Assembly (NCBI GenBank): GCA_045580005.1
Contig: JAZNMZ010000093.1
Coordinates: 1-51,111 of the forward strand
Direction: 5' to 3'
Origin: UMGS1052 sp045580005
Lineage (GTDB): Bacteria; Bacillota; Clostridia; Oscillospirales; CAG-382
Length of the DNA: 51,111 nt
The notes beneath the pieces were generated by a model. That model saw only the letters and a program-made list of their open reading frames with translations, had not been told where the DNA came from and did no database searches. Positions 16,188 to 25,146 of this stretch are shown here, in pieces (within the stretch, counting starts at the first letter, position 1; each line of letters opens with the position of its first letter). The position numbers and the translations under genes were made by a program.

Positions 16188-18077
16188 TTACTCCTCGTTC
16201 TTTTTGTTTTTGTAACCTTCAAGATACAGCATAAGCACCGAAATATCCGCAGGACTTACTCCCGACACGCGCGACGCTTGTCCCAGACTCTGCGGTCTTA
16301 GCTTTGTCAGCTTTTGCTGAGTTTCGGCACGGATGCCGATTATGTCGTAGTAGTCTATGTCATGAGGAATTTTCTTAGCTTCAAGCTTTCTGAAGCGCGA
16401 GGCTTCGGCAAGCTCCTTTTTGATGTATCCTTCGTATTTGATTTCAATTTCAACCGCCTTTTTCTCACACTCGGTTAGGTGTGCCGGACGGTTTTTGTCA
16501 ATCGGCGCAAGCTTTTCGTAGGTGATCTCGGGACGCCGCAGCAGGTCTGCCATTTTTATACCGTGCTCGCTTTTTGCAGAGCCGTATCTGTCAAGCAGCT
16601 CAAAAAGCTCGTCCGACGGGCCGAAGCTCGTGTGGTTGATTCTGTCTATTTCGTCGTTTATGTTCTTTTGCTTTTGCAGGAATTTTTCGTATCTCTCGTC
16701 CGATACAAGCCCTATTGCGTGACCGAGCTCTGTTAATCTTCGGTCGGCATTGTCCTGACGCAGAAGCAGTCTGTATTCAGAGCGGGAGGTCATTATCCTG
16801 TAGGGCTCGTTTGTTCCTTTTGTCACAAGGTCGTCAATAAGAGTGCCGATGTATGAAGAATCTCTTGTGAGAGTTACAGGCTCCCTTTCGAATATATACA
16901 TCGCGGCATTAATACCTGCAATAAGTCCCTGTGCCGCCGCCTCCTCATAGCCTGAGGTGCCGTTGAACTGTCCTGCACCGAAAAGGCCCTTGTGTTCCTT
17001 GAACTCAAGCGTGGACAGCAGCGATAGGGGATCGATGCAGTCATACTCTATAGCGTATGCTGTGCGCATCATCTGCGCGTTTTCAAGACCCTTTATTGAG
17101 TGTATCATCTCAATCTGCACACTCTCAGGCAGAGAGGAGGAAAATCCCTGCAGATACACCTCTTTTGTATCAGAGCCCATAGGCTCCAAAAAGAGCTGAT
17201 GTCGCTCCTTGTCCGAGAATCTTACGACCTTATCCTCAATGCTCGGGCAGTATCGTGGACCTACACCCTTGATTTTGCCCGAATAAATGGGGGATAAGTG
17301 AAGATTGTCTTTTATAATTTTGTGAGTTGTTTCGTTGGTATAAGCAATATAGCAGGGGAACTGACCGTCTGACGAAAAGTTCTCGGTAGTGCACGAGAAG
17401 CACTCGGCATTCTCGTCGCCGTGCTGTATTTCGAGTGCTGAGTAGTCTATACTGTCGGCGTGCAGTCTTGCTGGAGTGCCTGTTTTGAAGCGCATAAGCG
17501 GAATACCAAGCTCGCTCAGACTCTGCGAGAGCTCTCCTGCAGGGAACATTCCGTCAGGACCGCCCGAGTAGGATACCTCACCCACTATAATATTGCTTTT
17601 GAGATAGGTGCCCGAGCAGATAATAACGGCCTTTGCCGTCCATACCGCGCCCAGCCTTGTTACTGCCTGCCATAGATTGCCGTCTTTGCGTACAGAAACA
17701 ATTTCTGCCTGTATAAGCGAGAGGTTTTTGCACTCCTCAAGCGTTTTTTTCATAACGCTCTGGTATTTGCGTCTGTCAGACTGCATACGCAGCGAGTGTA
17801 CGGCAGGTCCTTTTCCGAGATTGAGCATTCTGCTCTGCAGGCAACACATATCGGCGCATATTCCCATCTGTCCGCCGAGAGCGTCGATTTCATACACGAG
17901 ATGTCCTTTTCCTGTTCCTCCAACTGAGGGGTTGCATGGCATATTGCCGACAGCATCAAGATTGAGGGTGAAGAGGGCTGTTTTGCACCCGAGGCGTGCA
18001 CATGCAAGGCTTGCCTCAATGCCGGCATGCCCTGCGCCTATTACTATTGCGTCTACTGTTTTTGAGATATATTCCAA
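16188..18077 (-). CDS. mnmG: tRNA U34 carboxymethylaminomethyl modification enzyme MnmG (GidA)
   Basis: A 629-residue FAD-dependent enzyme that, with MnmE, installs the cmnm5 group on wobble uridine 34 of several tRNAs. The FAD-binding GAGHAG lies at residues 14-19; NPSVGGTGKGHLV, GPRYCPSIEDKV and QVNGTSGYEEAAAQG-type sequence (here GQFNGTSGYEEAAAQG) are diagnostic, as is the C-terminal helical domain. The start is TTG at 18077 with GAGG about 7 bases before it; no ATG is suitably placed. It leads a three-gene operon under the promoter at 18113-18141. mnmE itself is not in the window. Confidence 0.96.
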   Translation of the reverse strand: MEYISKTVDAIVIGAGHAGIEASLACARLGCKTALFTLNLDAVGNMPCNPSVGGTGKGHLVYEIDALGGQMGICADMCCLQSRMLNLGKGPAVHSLRMQSDRRKYQSVMKKTLEECKNLSLIQAEIVSVRKDGNLWQAVTRLGAVWTAKAVIICSGTYLKSNIIVGEVSYSGGPDGMFPAGELSQSLSELGIPLMRFKTGTPARLHADSIDYSALEIQHGDENAECFSCTTENFSSDGQFPCYIAYTNETTHKIIKDNLHLSPIYSGKIKGVGPRYCPSIEDKVVRFSDKERHQLFLEPMGSDTKEVYLQGFSSSLPESVQIEMIHSIKGLENAQMMRTAYAIEYDCIDPLSLLSTLEFKEHKGLFGAGQFNGTSGYEEAAAQGLIAGINAAMYIFEREPVTLTRDSSYIGTLIDDLVTKGTNEPYRIMTSRSEYRLLLRQDNADRRLTELGHAIGLVSDERYEKFLQKQKNINDEIDRINHTSFGPSDELFELLDRYGSAKSEHGIKMADLLRRPEITYEKLAPIDKNRPAHLTECEKKAVEIEIKYEGYIKKELAEASRFRKLEAKKIPHDIDYYDIIGIRAETQQKLTKLRPQSLGQASRVSGVSPADISVLMLYLEGYKNKKNEE

Positions 18078-18112
18078 AATGCGTCCTCTTTTTACAAATA
18101 ATTTATCACTTT

Positions 18113-18141
18113 ATTATACTACAATTTCTCGTATATGCCAA
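18113..18141 (-). promoter_or_regulatory. Promoter of the mnmG-rarA-DUF554 operon
   Basis: Minus strand TTGGCA (18141-18136), 17 bases, TATAAT (18118-18113), about 36 bases before the TTG start. Confidence 0.82.
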
Positions 18142-18164
18142 GACTTTTTTGTTATTTTTTTAAA

Positions 18165-18194
18165 AATAAAAACAGACGGCATATACCGTCTGTC
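18165..18194 (-). terminator. Terminator of the galK-rsuA operon
   Basis: Minus strand ACAGACGGTA / TGCCGTCTGT (18193-18172) with T-rich sequence after it lies just past the pseudouridine synthase stop. Confidence 0.88.
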
Positions 18195-18199
18195 ATATA

Positions 18200-18907
18200 T
18201 CAATTCACTTCATCGAGCAAAAGTGCGATTTCTTCATCTGTCATATCGCGCCACTCGCCTCTGTCAAGAGTTCTGTCAAGCTCAATTTTTCCAAAGCGAA
18301 TGCGCTCAAGGAACAACACATTCTTGTCAAAGGCTGCACATATCCGCTTTACCTCATGAAATCTGCCCTCAGTGAGGGTGATGTGAGCGCATCTTTTGTT
18401 CTCGAGGAGCTCGAGTCTGCTCGGCCGTGTCATGCCGTCCGAGAGCATAACTCCGTTTTTACAGTTTTCTACATCCTCGGGTGTGAACTCCCGGTCACAT
18501 TCCACATAATATGTCTTTTCAACACAGTATTTGGGCGAGAGCAGCTTGTGCGCATTTTTACCGTCGTTTGTCAAAAACAGTAGCCCCACAGTGTCCTTGT
18601 CGAGTCTTCCGACAGGAAAAAGTCCCTTGTTGGCATAGTTTTCGGGGATAAGCGAAAGAACAGTTTTTTCTCTCACATCATCTGTTGCGGAAATGACTCC
18701 TGCGGGTTTGTTGAGCATAATATAAATAAACTCGCTGTACTTTAAAGCTGCGCCATCAAGTGTAATTGTGTCCGACTTTTCGTCGATATGAGAAGAAGCG
18801 TCTTTTATACACACGCCGTTTTTTGCAACTCTGCCGTGCTTTATAAGATAAGCTGCATCTTTTCTTGAGATGACACACACTGTTGAAATAAATTTGTCAA
18901 GACGCAT
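18200..18907 (-). CDS. RsuA/RluB-type rRNA pseudouridine synthase
   Basis: A 235-residue enzyme with an N-terminal S4 RNA-binding domain (MRLDKFIS, then SRKDAAYLIKHGRV) and the RsuA-family catalytic core; the catalytic Asp is in GRLDKDTVGLLFLTNDG near residue 103. YIMLNKPAGVISA and the TEGRFHEVKR motif fit. By length and motif order it is closest to RsuA, which converts U516 of 16S rRNA, but RluB/E/F specificity cannot be excluded. It is the last gene of the galK operon, 16 bases after the hydrolase stop. Confidence 0.87.
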   Translation of the reverse strand: MRLDKFISTVCVISRKDAAYLIKHGRVAKNGVCIKDASSHIDEKSDTITLDGAALKYSEFIYIMLNKPAGVISATDDVREKTVLSLIPENYANKGLFPVGRLDKDTVGLLFLTNDGKNAHKLLSPKYCVEKTYYVECDREFTPEDVENCKNGVMLSDGMTRPSRLELLENKRCAHITLTEGRFHEVKRICAAFDKNVLFLERIRFGKIELDRTLDRGEWRDMTDEEIALLLDEVN

Positions 18908-18922
18908 TGCATTTTCTTATCC

Positions 18923-19699
18923 TTATTTTGTAAGTATATTTCCGGGGGCAGCCTCAAGACTTGCAAGGCTATACATCTCAGACTGTCTAAGAGCTTTCTT
19001 TGCCGTATTCATGGCAATCTCTTCGGTGTTGTTGTCCTTTGAAAGGTGAGCAAGGATTATCCTTTTGCCACCGTTTTGCACTATGTGTGGCAGAAATTTT
19101 GCACACGCATCGTTTGATAGATGGCCTCTGTCCGACAGTATGCGGTGCTTGAGATACTCGGGGTATACTCCCGAGTTGAGCATATCAATATCGTGATTTG
19201 ATTCAATCACAACAGTGCGGCAGCCAAACATATTGCGAGCCGCCTCACGCGTCACATACCCCATATCTGTTGCAAGAGCAAAGGCGTCGTCGCTTGTATT
19301 TATTCTGAATCCGGTGCTTCCGTGCGAGTCGTGCGGAGTCCTGAAAGAAACTATCTCGCACTCATTAAGATAAAATGTCTCGCCCGGGTTGAATATGTGA
19401 ATATTATTGCATGTGTTGGAGTATTTACCGCTGTCGCGCATAGCCTGTGCCGAGGAGGCGTTTATATAAATAGGTATGCCGTAGCGCTTGCTTATCGTTT
19501 CAAGCCCCTGTATGTGGTCGATGTGCTCGTGTGTTACAAGTATGCACGAAATGTCCGAAATCCCTGTCTCGCACTCGCAAAGAGCGGCACTCAGTGCCTT
19601 GCACGATACACCTGCATCGATAAGCAGCTGCGTCTTTTCAGATTTTATAAGATAAGAATTTCCCGATGAGCCCGAGAAAAGAGGAATGGTGTTTAACAT
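18923..19699 (-). CDS. WalJ/YycJ-like metallo-beta-lactamase-fold hydrolase
   Basis: A 258-residue protein with the metallo-beta-lactamase fold. FSGSSGNSYLI at the N-terminus, the zinc-binding THEHIDHI motif and NSGVYPEYLKHRILSDRGHLSN are characteristic of the WalJ (YycJ/VicX) family, proposed to be a 5'-3' DNA exonuclease active in mismatch repair and usually found beside walRK. Here it is instead in an operon with galK, a membrane protein and a pseudouridine synthase, a common rearrangement in Clostridia. Confidence 0.85.
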   Translation of the reverse strand: MLNTIPLFSGSSGNSYLIKSEKTQLLIDAGVSCKALSAALCECETGISDISCILVTHEHIDHIQGLETISKRYGIPIYINASSAQAMRDSGKYSNTCNNIHIFNPGETFYLNECEIVSFRTPHDSHGSTGFRINTSDDAFALATDMGYVTREAARNMFGCRTVVIESNHDIDMLNSGVYPEYLKHRILSDRGHLSNDACAKFLPHIVQNGGKRIILAHLSKDNNTEEIAMNTAKKALRQSEMYSLASLEAAPGNILTK

Positions 19700-19716
19700 T
19701 TGTTACTCTTTCGTTT

Positions 19717-20085
19717 TTATAGCCCGAGGTATCCCGAAATTCCGAGTGACAGCAGCATATAGTCTGCAAGCAGTGTCACAATTATGGGCAAAAGCAGCAG
19801 CATACAGCCTTTAATGCTCCGCTCGAGCTTGTCAACCTTTACGCTGTCGGGGGTTTCTTTTAGCTTTTCAATAGATAAGTTCCTTGCCGCTATCGCATAC
19901 AGTATCGCAAGTATTGCGGCAAGAACCCAATACACATATACTATGTGTATAAACATGGCCCTCACGCAGGCAAAGTATATTGTCATAACGACAATAAAGC
20001 TTAGAACAAGATATATAGCAAGCTTTTTGTTATTTTGATGACTGCCTGCCCCGGAGGAGCTTTTAGCTGTGAATTTTTTTGCCAT
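19717..20085 (-). CDS. Small three-helix membrane protein of unknown function
   Basis: A 122-residue protein not matched to a named family. A lysine/serine-rich N-terminus of about 22 residues precedes three hydrophobic stretches (about 24-44, 50-66, 92-112); a charged cytoplasmic loop (KLKETPDSVKVDKLERSIK) lies between the second and third. ATG 20085 stands two bases after the galK TGA; a TTG overlapping that stop is an alternative start. Tight spacing shows co-translation with galK, but the two functions need not be related. Confidence 0.65.
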   Translation of the reverse strand: MAKKFTAKSSSGAGSHQNNKKLAIYLVLSFIVVMTIYFACVRAMFIHIVYVYWVLAAILAILYAIAARNLSIEKLKETPDSVKVDKLERSIKGCMLLLLPIIVTLLADYMLLSLGISGYLGL

Positions 20086-20087
20086 AG

Positions 20088-21389
20088 TCAATCAATAAGA
20101 TTGTCAAGCATTACGGCACCGTACATTCTTACTTTGAGAACATACGCATTGCCCTCGCCGAAAATCTTTGTCATCATATTGTTGAATTCTTCTACATACT
20201 GATTTGGGACAAAAGCCTGTATTGTACCTGCAAAGCCGCCGCCGTGTACACGGTACGCAGTTCCCGGCTTGCTGTCAAGTACCTCGCCTGCAGCTGCAAG
20301 CGCAAGGGAAATGCCCTGTTCTCTCACATTTTTGACTGTATATGTGTTCTGAAGCATACAGGACGAAGAAAGTCCGGATGCCTTTACGCTCTTCAAGAAT
20401 CCAGCAATGTCATTGTTGGCAAGAGCAACTGTTGCCTTTTCAACTCTTTGGTTTTCGTTAAAAAAGTGGAGCGCACGCATAATAGCTCTGTCGCCGCATT
20501 TCTCGCGCAGAGATGATATGTTGTCAAATATCGCTTTCTTGTCAAGCCCGCGCAGGTATTCCTTGCCGAGAGCTTTTGCAACAGACTTCATCTCTGAGGG
20601 AATCGAGGCATAATCCTCGTTGAGGTCGGCATGATTTCCGCCGGTATTTACAATACACAGACTGTAACCGTGAGAAGAAAGGTCAAATTCAGGTCTGGTT
20701 ACGATAGGTTTTTGGGTGTCTTTAAAGTCAATCGCGACAAATCCGCCTGCTGCACACGCAACCTGGTCCATAAGACCGCAGGGCTTGCCAAAATGTACAT
20801 TCTCGGCATACTGCGACATCTTTGCAATTTCGATATTGTCAACCTTGCCATCATTGTAAAGGTGGTTGAGTATATTTCCGACCATATCCTCAAACGCTGC
20901 AGACGACGAAAGCCCCGAGCCCTTGAGAACATTTGATGTAGTATACGCGCAGAATCCGCCGATTTTAAGTGAGCTCTTGCAGAAAGCGTCGCACATACCT
21001 CTGATAATGGCAGATGCCTTGTAAAACTCGCTCTCACATACCTTGTCTACACCGATTGTCGAAACAGTATCAAGAGGGAAGCCCTCAGATTTTATTCTAA
21101 TCTCGTTGTTAGCTGTTTTTGCGGCAACGGCAATAATATCAAGGCTGATTGACGCGGCGATGACTTTGCCGTGATTGTGGTCTGTATGATTGCCGCATAT
21201 CTCGCTTCTGCCCGAAACAGAAAAAAGCGAAACATCACAGTCGCCGAGCTCGCCGAAATTCTTGCAGAATTCGTCAACTGCCTTTACATATCTTGCGTAT
21301 ACTACTGCCTTGTCGCTGTCATACAGCTTGCCAAAGGCACTGTCAAATTTTCCGCCAAGGATTGCGGACTTTATTTCGGATAATTTCAT
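20088..21389 (-). CDS. galK: Galactokinase
   Basis: A 433-residue GHMP-family kinase that phosphorylates galactose at C1 in the Leloir pathway. The galactokinase signature is present in variant form (GRSEICGNHTDHNHG), the ATP loop is LKGSGLSSSAAFE, and the C-terminal GTAYRVHGGGFAGTIQAFVP is the third GHMP motif. It is slightly longer than typical enzymes (about 390 residues). It leads a leftward operon; no galT or galE is adjacent, so in this strain the gal genes are scattered. Confidence 0.93.
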   Translation of the reverse strand: MKLSEIKSAILGGKFDSAFGKLYDSDKAVVYARYVKAVDEFCKNFGELGDCDVSLFSVSGRSEICGNHTDHNHGKVIAASISLDIIAVAAKTANNEIRIKSEGFPLDTVSTIGVDKVCESEFYKASAIIRGMCDAFCKSSLKIGGFCAYTTSNVLKGSGLSSSAAFEDMVGNILNHLYNDGKVDNIEIAKMSQYAENVHFGKPCGLMDQVACAAGGFVAIDFKDTQKPIVTRPEFDLSSHGYSLCIVNTGGNHADLNEDYASIPSEMKSVAKALGKEYLRGLDKKAIFDNISSLREKCGDRAIMRALHFFNENQRVEKATVALANNDIAGFLKSVKASGLSSSCMLQNTYTVKNVREQGISLALAAAGEVLDSKPGTAYRVHGGGFAGTIQAFVPNQYVEEFNNMMTKIFGEGNAYVLKVRMYGAVMLDNLID

Positions 21390-21434
21390 AGAACGCTCCT
21401 AAATGTCTTTATTCTGTTTTTATATTATAAAAAT

Positions 21435-21463
21435 AGTATACCATCAAATTTCATTTTTTGCAA
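21435..21463 (-). promoter_or_regulatory. Promoter of the galK operon
   Basis: Minus strand TTGCAA (21463-21458), 17 bases, TATACT (21440-21435). The gene-free stretch 21390-21724 holds this promoter, the divergent MinD-like promoter and a weak hairpin near 21505-21540 (AGACC/GGTCT then T-rich) for which no gene upstream is evident; nothing else was recognised there. Confidence 0.75.
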
Positions 21464-21618
21464 TAGAGTAATACGAATTATTTGCAAGGAAGATACAAAC
21501 AGATAAAGACCTGTGACTGACGGTCTGCTTTTTGTATTATGCACATTATTTCGTCAAACAAACAGCATATTTTGTGCGAAATGACTAAAATGTTTATATT
21601 TTTTGTTTATTATATACA

Positions 21619-21647
21619 TTGACAAACGACAATTTTTTTGCTATAAT
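21619..21647 (+). promoter_or_regulatory. Promoter of the MinD-like/MGS-like operon
   Basis: TTGACA (21619-21624), 17 bases, TATAAT (21642-21647). Consensus hexamers; the leader is about 70 bases. Confidence 0.9.
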
Positions 21648-21724
21648 TATCCTGTGCCTCGGTCGGGTGAAATATGTTGTCCGAAAGGTACGGATTTTGA
21701 GTTTTTCGGAAAGGGAGCGTTCTT

Positions 21725-22555
21725 TTGGGCAGGGCAATAATGGTAACTTCTTTCAAAGGAGGAGTGGGCAAGACTACCGTTTCGGCAAATCTTGCGATGT
21801 CGCTTGCGCGTATGGGTTTTAAAGTCATAGCTATTGACTGCGACCTTGAGTCAAGATGTCTTGATATTGCGCTTGGACTTGAGAACTCCTCTTTATTCAA
21901 TATCTGCGAGGCAATTACAGGCAAGTGCAATCTTGTCGATGCCATTGTGCACGACACAAGAAGCGCAAACCTTTCGTTTATTGCAGCCCCTGCTTATTTT
22001 TCGCTTTCTGACAGCGAGAGCTTCTCTTTTACCGAGGAGCAGGTCGAGTCTTTTGTACTCAGGCTCAAGCTTGAGTATGACTTTGTGATTTTTGACCTGC
22101 CTGCTCGTCCCGACAAGCTCTATCGCGCTCTGGTCAGATATTCCAATTATGCGCTTGTTGTTTCATTACATACAGCGGCGTCAATCAGAGCGGCAGAGAA
22201 GACGGCAATGGCTCTTGAGGAGTTTGGCTGCGGTGAGAGTGAAACGGCGCTTTTGAGAAAGAATTTAAAAACCAGACTTATCATCAACAGCTTCCACGCC
22301 AAGGATGCGGTGAGTGGCATAAGGCCGTCGATTTACGATGTTATCGCAAAGACCTCTGTCCAGCTCATAGGAGTTTTGCCATACGACGAGGACATGGCAA
22401 GAGGACAGGAAAACGGTCAGCTTGCATATCAGGTAAAGGGAGGCAAAAACAGCTTCAACCGCGCTATAAAGAATGTAGCAAAAAGATGCACCGAAAATTC
22501 GGTACCGCTTCTCTCGGGTGTCAAGCTCGAGGTGGCAAAGTCTCGTCTTACATAG
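21725..22555 (+). CDS. MinD/ParA-family ATPase
   Basis: A 276-residue deviant-Walker-A ATPase. KGGVGKTT at residues 11-18 carries the signature lysine, VIAIDCDLE is the A' region and FVIFDLPARP the Walker B. It looks like MinD, but the C-terminal amphipathic membrane-targeting helix is not obvious (it ends KLEVAKSRLT), and neither minC nor minE is next to it. The start is TTG 21725, supported by AAAGGGAG six bases before; an in-frame ATG at 21740 lies at the P-loop strand and is less likely. The next gene, 42 bases downstream, has a methylglyoxal-synthase fold. Confidence 0.8.
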   Translation: MGRAIMVTSFKGGVGKTTVSANLAMSLARMGFKVIAIDCDLESRCLDIALGLENSSLFNICEAITGKCNLVDAIVHDTRSANLSFIAAPAYFSLSDSESFSFTEEQVESFVLRLKLEYDFVIFDLPARPDKLYRALVRYSNYALVVSLHTAASIRAAEKTAMALEEFGCGESETALLRKNLKTRLIINSFHAKDAVSGIRPSIYDVIAKTSVQLIGVLPYDEDMARGQENGQLAYQVKGGKNSFNRAIKNVAKRCTENSVPLLSGVKLEVAKSRLT

Positions 22556-22597
22556 GCAAAACAACAGTCCACTACAAAAATAGAAAAGGAGAGCAGT

Positions 22598-23032
22598 ATG
22601 GAAATAGCTATTATCGCAAGTGACACAAAGAAAGAACTAATGACGCAATTCTGCATTGCTTATTGCGGTATTCTCGGCAAGCATGATCTCTATGCTACCG
22701 ACATAACGGGAAAATATATTTCCGAAGCCACCGGACTTCATATCGAAAGACTTCTTTCGGGACATCAGGGCGGCGAAGAACAGATAGCTTCCCGTATATC
22801 TTTTAATGAGATTGATATACTGCTCTATTTCAGAGATACGCGCAATATGGCAAGCTATTCTGACAGCGAGTCGGATATTTTGCGCCTGTGCGATGTACAT
22901 AATGTTCCTGTTGCTACAAACATCGCTACAGCCGAGGCTCTTGTTCTTGCACTCGATCAGGGTAGCCTTGATTGGCGCGAGCTTGTTAACCCACGCTCAA
23001 AAATCAACAGGAATACTGTTAAAAAGATATGA
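22598..23032 (+). CDS. Methylglyoxal-synthase-fold protein with altered active site
   Basis: A 144-residue protein aligned end to end with methylglyoxal synthase (IAIIASD, LYATDITGKYISEATGL, LSGHQGG, VPVATNIATAEAL). Compared with the E. coli enzyme, whose Asp71, His98 and Asp101 are catalytic or phosphate-binding, the catalytic Asp71 position is Glu60 (GGEEQ), His98 is Tyr87 and Asp101 is Ser90; the early His19 is Ser8. The WDPL loop is RDTR. The true enzyme activity (dihydroxyacetone phosphate to methylglyoxal) is therefore doubtful; a binding or regulatory role is possible. AAAGGAGAG precedes ATG 22598. It forms an operon with the MinD-like ATPase. Confidence 0.8.
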   Translation: MEIAIIASDTKKELMTQFCIAYCGILGKHDLYATDITGKYISEATGLHIERLLSGHQGGEEQIASRISFNEIDILLYFRDTRNMASYSDSESDILRLCDVHNVPVATNIATAEALVLALDQGSLDWRELVNPRSKINRNTVKKI

Positions 23033-23045
23033 AATTTTAAATTTT

Positions 23046-23077
23046 AAGGACTGCCGCAAGCGTGCGGCAGTCCTTTT
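23046..23077. terminator. Terminator after the MGS-like gene
   Basis: AAGGACTGCCGCA / TGCGGCAGTCCTT with a short loop, then a T-run. The stem also stands at the end of the convergent M23 gene, though the T-run serves mainly the plus strand. Confidence 0.93.
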
Positions 23078-23082
23078 TTTAT

Positions 23083-25023
23083 TTAATATCTTACATCAAC
23101 CTCGCCGAGATAGTCGGCAGGATCAACGGTTACTCCGTCCTTGATTATCTCAAAATGTACATGTACACCCGTTACCCGTCCGGACGAACCCATTTTTGCA
23201 ATCTGTTCGCCTTGTGCTACTCTGTCGCCGACATTGACAGTAGTGTCGCTCAGATGCGCATAAAGGGTTTTGTAGCCGTTTTCGTGGTCGACAATAATGC
23301 GAAGACCGTATCCCGATGTACGGCTGATGTTTGAGACGACACCGCTGTCAGACGCCACGATTTTCGCGCCGTATGGACCGGGAATATCCCATGCTTGATG
23401 AAAATCCTTTGTTCCGAACTCGGTAATGGTCCTGAGTCCGTAGTCGGCAGAAAGATAGTTGTCATAAGGAATAATAAAAGTACCTGTCGCAAGGGTTCTC
23501 ACTTCTTCGTCGGTAGGAGTCCTTGTTCCGACAAGAACGACCTTGTTCTGTGGCTCTTTTATTATCTGCTCAGATATGAGCACACGCTCGAGCTCCTGTG
23601 TTTCGTCAACATCAGAGTAAGCAATTTCATAAGTGGCGTTTTTTGTGCCCTCTTTGCCTACCTTGTCAACAGACAGCGTACCGTCAAGGTATTTGTCGGT
23701 ATAGACATATTCTACACCAAAGGGGATTGATTCCTTTACTGTCTTTGTTTTGATAATCTTGTATCCGAGTACAACAAGACTGGGCTGCGAGGATGTCGTA
23801 TAATCTGCCGAAATATCAACATTTGGCTCGTATTCGGTGCTTCCCGAAACGAGAGTGACAATACCCGGGATTGTTTGGGCAACAGCTCTTTTACTCTTTT
23901 CCACCATGACGGGCTTTACCATATTGTTGTAATATACCGAGTATATCGAGTAATCGGGAGTAAAGGAGTTTTCAACCGGTGCAAGACCGAGAAGCTCTCT
24001 GACTTTGTTTTCCTCCACAACGACAGATGTGGGGAAGTTGCCCTCTTCTATGACGATATTGTTGCTTGTGGCAATCTTGATATCGTTCCCATAGCCGAAC
24101 ACACTCTGCATATCGGCGAAGTATTCATTTATTTCGTCTTTTATCACTTCAAGCGCGTGCTTGTTCTTTGTAACGGCAACGAGCGTGCCGTCAATGTAAA
24201 AGCCGTAGGCAGGAACGATTTCTTCCTTGACCACCTCATAAAGAGCAGAGTAGACCTGCGATTTTGTGAGGTAATCGTGTTTCTTGCCACTTGTCAGGCT
24301 GTATGTGATTTTGTCATCAAAGTTAATTCCGTCATCAACGGGAGATACTATATTTCTTTCAAGGTCCCGTTTTGTTTCGGAAATAATGTCAAAGTCTTCG
24401 ACAACTCCGATGTATTCACCGTTTATAAAAATATCAACAGCTACAGTGTCGTCAAGGCTGTTGTGAAGCGCTATAACGAGCAAAATGCCGAGACACGCAG
24501 GAATAATAAAAGAAAGACATCTTTTTAAAAATCGTACAAACGACACAAAAAGTTTAAAAGAATTGTCCATCCTTGCCGCTGACCTGTCGTATGCGCCCTT
24601 AGTCTTTCCGGGGAGAGACCTCACCGAGTTTAAAAACAGCGGTATCGACTGCAGAAACGACAGTAAGAAAGACCAGAAATTGTTCTTCCATGTCATAAAC
24701 TGATTTTCATACCAGCCTTTTGGGTGGGAGTAGGTGTTCTTCAGCTCGTCGGAAACTTTCTTTTTTGATTTATCAAAAGTGTTAAGTGTGCTTACAAACA
24801 GAGCGTTGTAAAAGCTCTCGGGGACAGACAGTCCACTGCGGCGTGATGAGGCATATATGTAGTCGTAGCTACTTTTGTCGATATCAAACTTCTCGACATA
24901 TTCCGCCGATACGCTGCCCTTGCGGTATAGCTTCATAAGCGCTTTTCTCTGTTTGTCTGTTAGCTTTTTCTTGTTGACGGAAGCTCCGTCAAGCTCTATC
25001 TGTGCCGCTTTTTCGTCAGACAT
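23083..25023 (-). CDS. Membrane-anchored G5/M23 peptidoglycan endopeptidase
   Basis: A 646-residue cell-wall hydrolase. A charged cytoplasmic N-terminus of about 160 residues leads to one transmembrane segment (about 165-190). The long extracellular part contains regions resembling those of GPR-type spore-wall hydrolases, then a G5 domain (about residues 425-505, with KTVKESIPF at its start), then an M23 metallopeptidase domain: HQAWD gives the zinc ligands His542 and Asp546, His590 is in TLYAH and HVHFE carries His623. The long cytoplasmic head is unusual for the family and may bind a regulator. GGAGGG precedes ATG 25023. It is monocistronic. Confidence 0.87.
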   Translation of the reverse strand: MSDEKAAQIELDGASVNKKKLTDKQRKALMKLYRKGSVSAEYVEKFDIDKSSYDYIYASSRRSGLSVPESFYNALFVSTLNTFDKSKKKVSDELKNTYSHPKGWYENQFMTWKNNFWSFLLSFLQSIPLFLNSVRSLPGKTKGAYDRSAARMDNSFKLFVSFVRFLKRCLSFIIPACLGILLVIALHNSLDDTVAVDIFINGEYIGVVEDFDIISETKRDLERNIVSPVDDGINFDDKITYSLTSGKKHDYLTKSQVYSALYEVVKEEIVPAYGFYIDGTLVAVTKNKHALEVIKDEINEYFADMQSVFGYGNDIKIATSNNIVIEEGNFPTSVVVEENKVRELLGLAPVENSFTPDYSIYSVYYNNMVKPVMVEKSKRAVAQTIPGIVTLVSGSTEYEPNVDISADYTTSSQPSLVVLGYKIIKTKTVKESIPFGVEYVYTDKYLDGTLSVDKVGKEGTKNATYEIAYSDVDETQELERVLISEQIIKEPQNKVVLVGTRTPTDEEVRTLATGTFIIPYDNYLSADYGLRTITEFGTKDFHQAWDIPGPYGAKIVASDSGVVSNISRTSGYGLRIIVDHENGYKTLYAHLSDTTVNVGDRVAQGEQIAKMGSSGRVTGVHVHFEIIKDGVTVDPADYLGEVDVRY

Positions 25024-25056
25024 CTTCCGCCCTCCTTTTTTTGCACAGTTTGTATA

Positions 25057-25085
25057 ATTATACTACAAAATCAAAAATAAGTCAA
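25057..25085 (-). promoter_or_regulatory. Promoter of the M23 peptidase gene
   Basis: Minus strand TTGACT (25085-25080), 17 bases, TATAAT (25062-25057), 34 bases before the start. Confidence 0.88.
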
Positions 25086-25111
25086 GTTTTCGCATTTATA
25101 CCGTAAAAATG

Positions 25112-25141
25112 AAAAAAACAAGGTCGGATTTCCGACCTTGT
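25112..25141 (-). terminator. Terminator of the beta-mannosidase operon
   Basis: Minus strand ACAAGGTCGGA / TCCGACCTTGT (25141-25118) followed by a T-run, just after the SIS-domain gene. Confidence 0.9.
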
Positions 25142-25146
25142 AAAAA

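Noticed and set aside
23875..24528. Plus-strand frame of 217 codons
   Set aside because: Shadow of the M23 peptidase gene; no ribosome site and no family resemblance.
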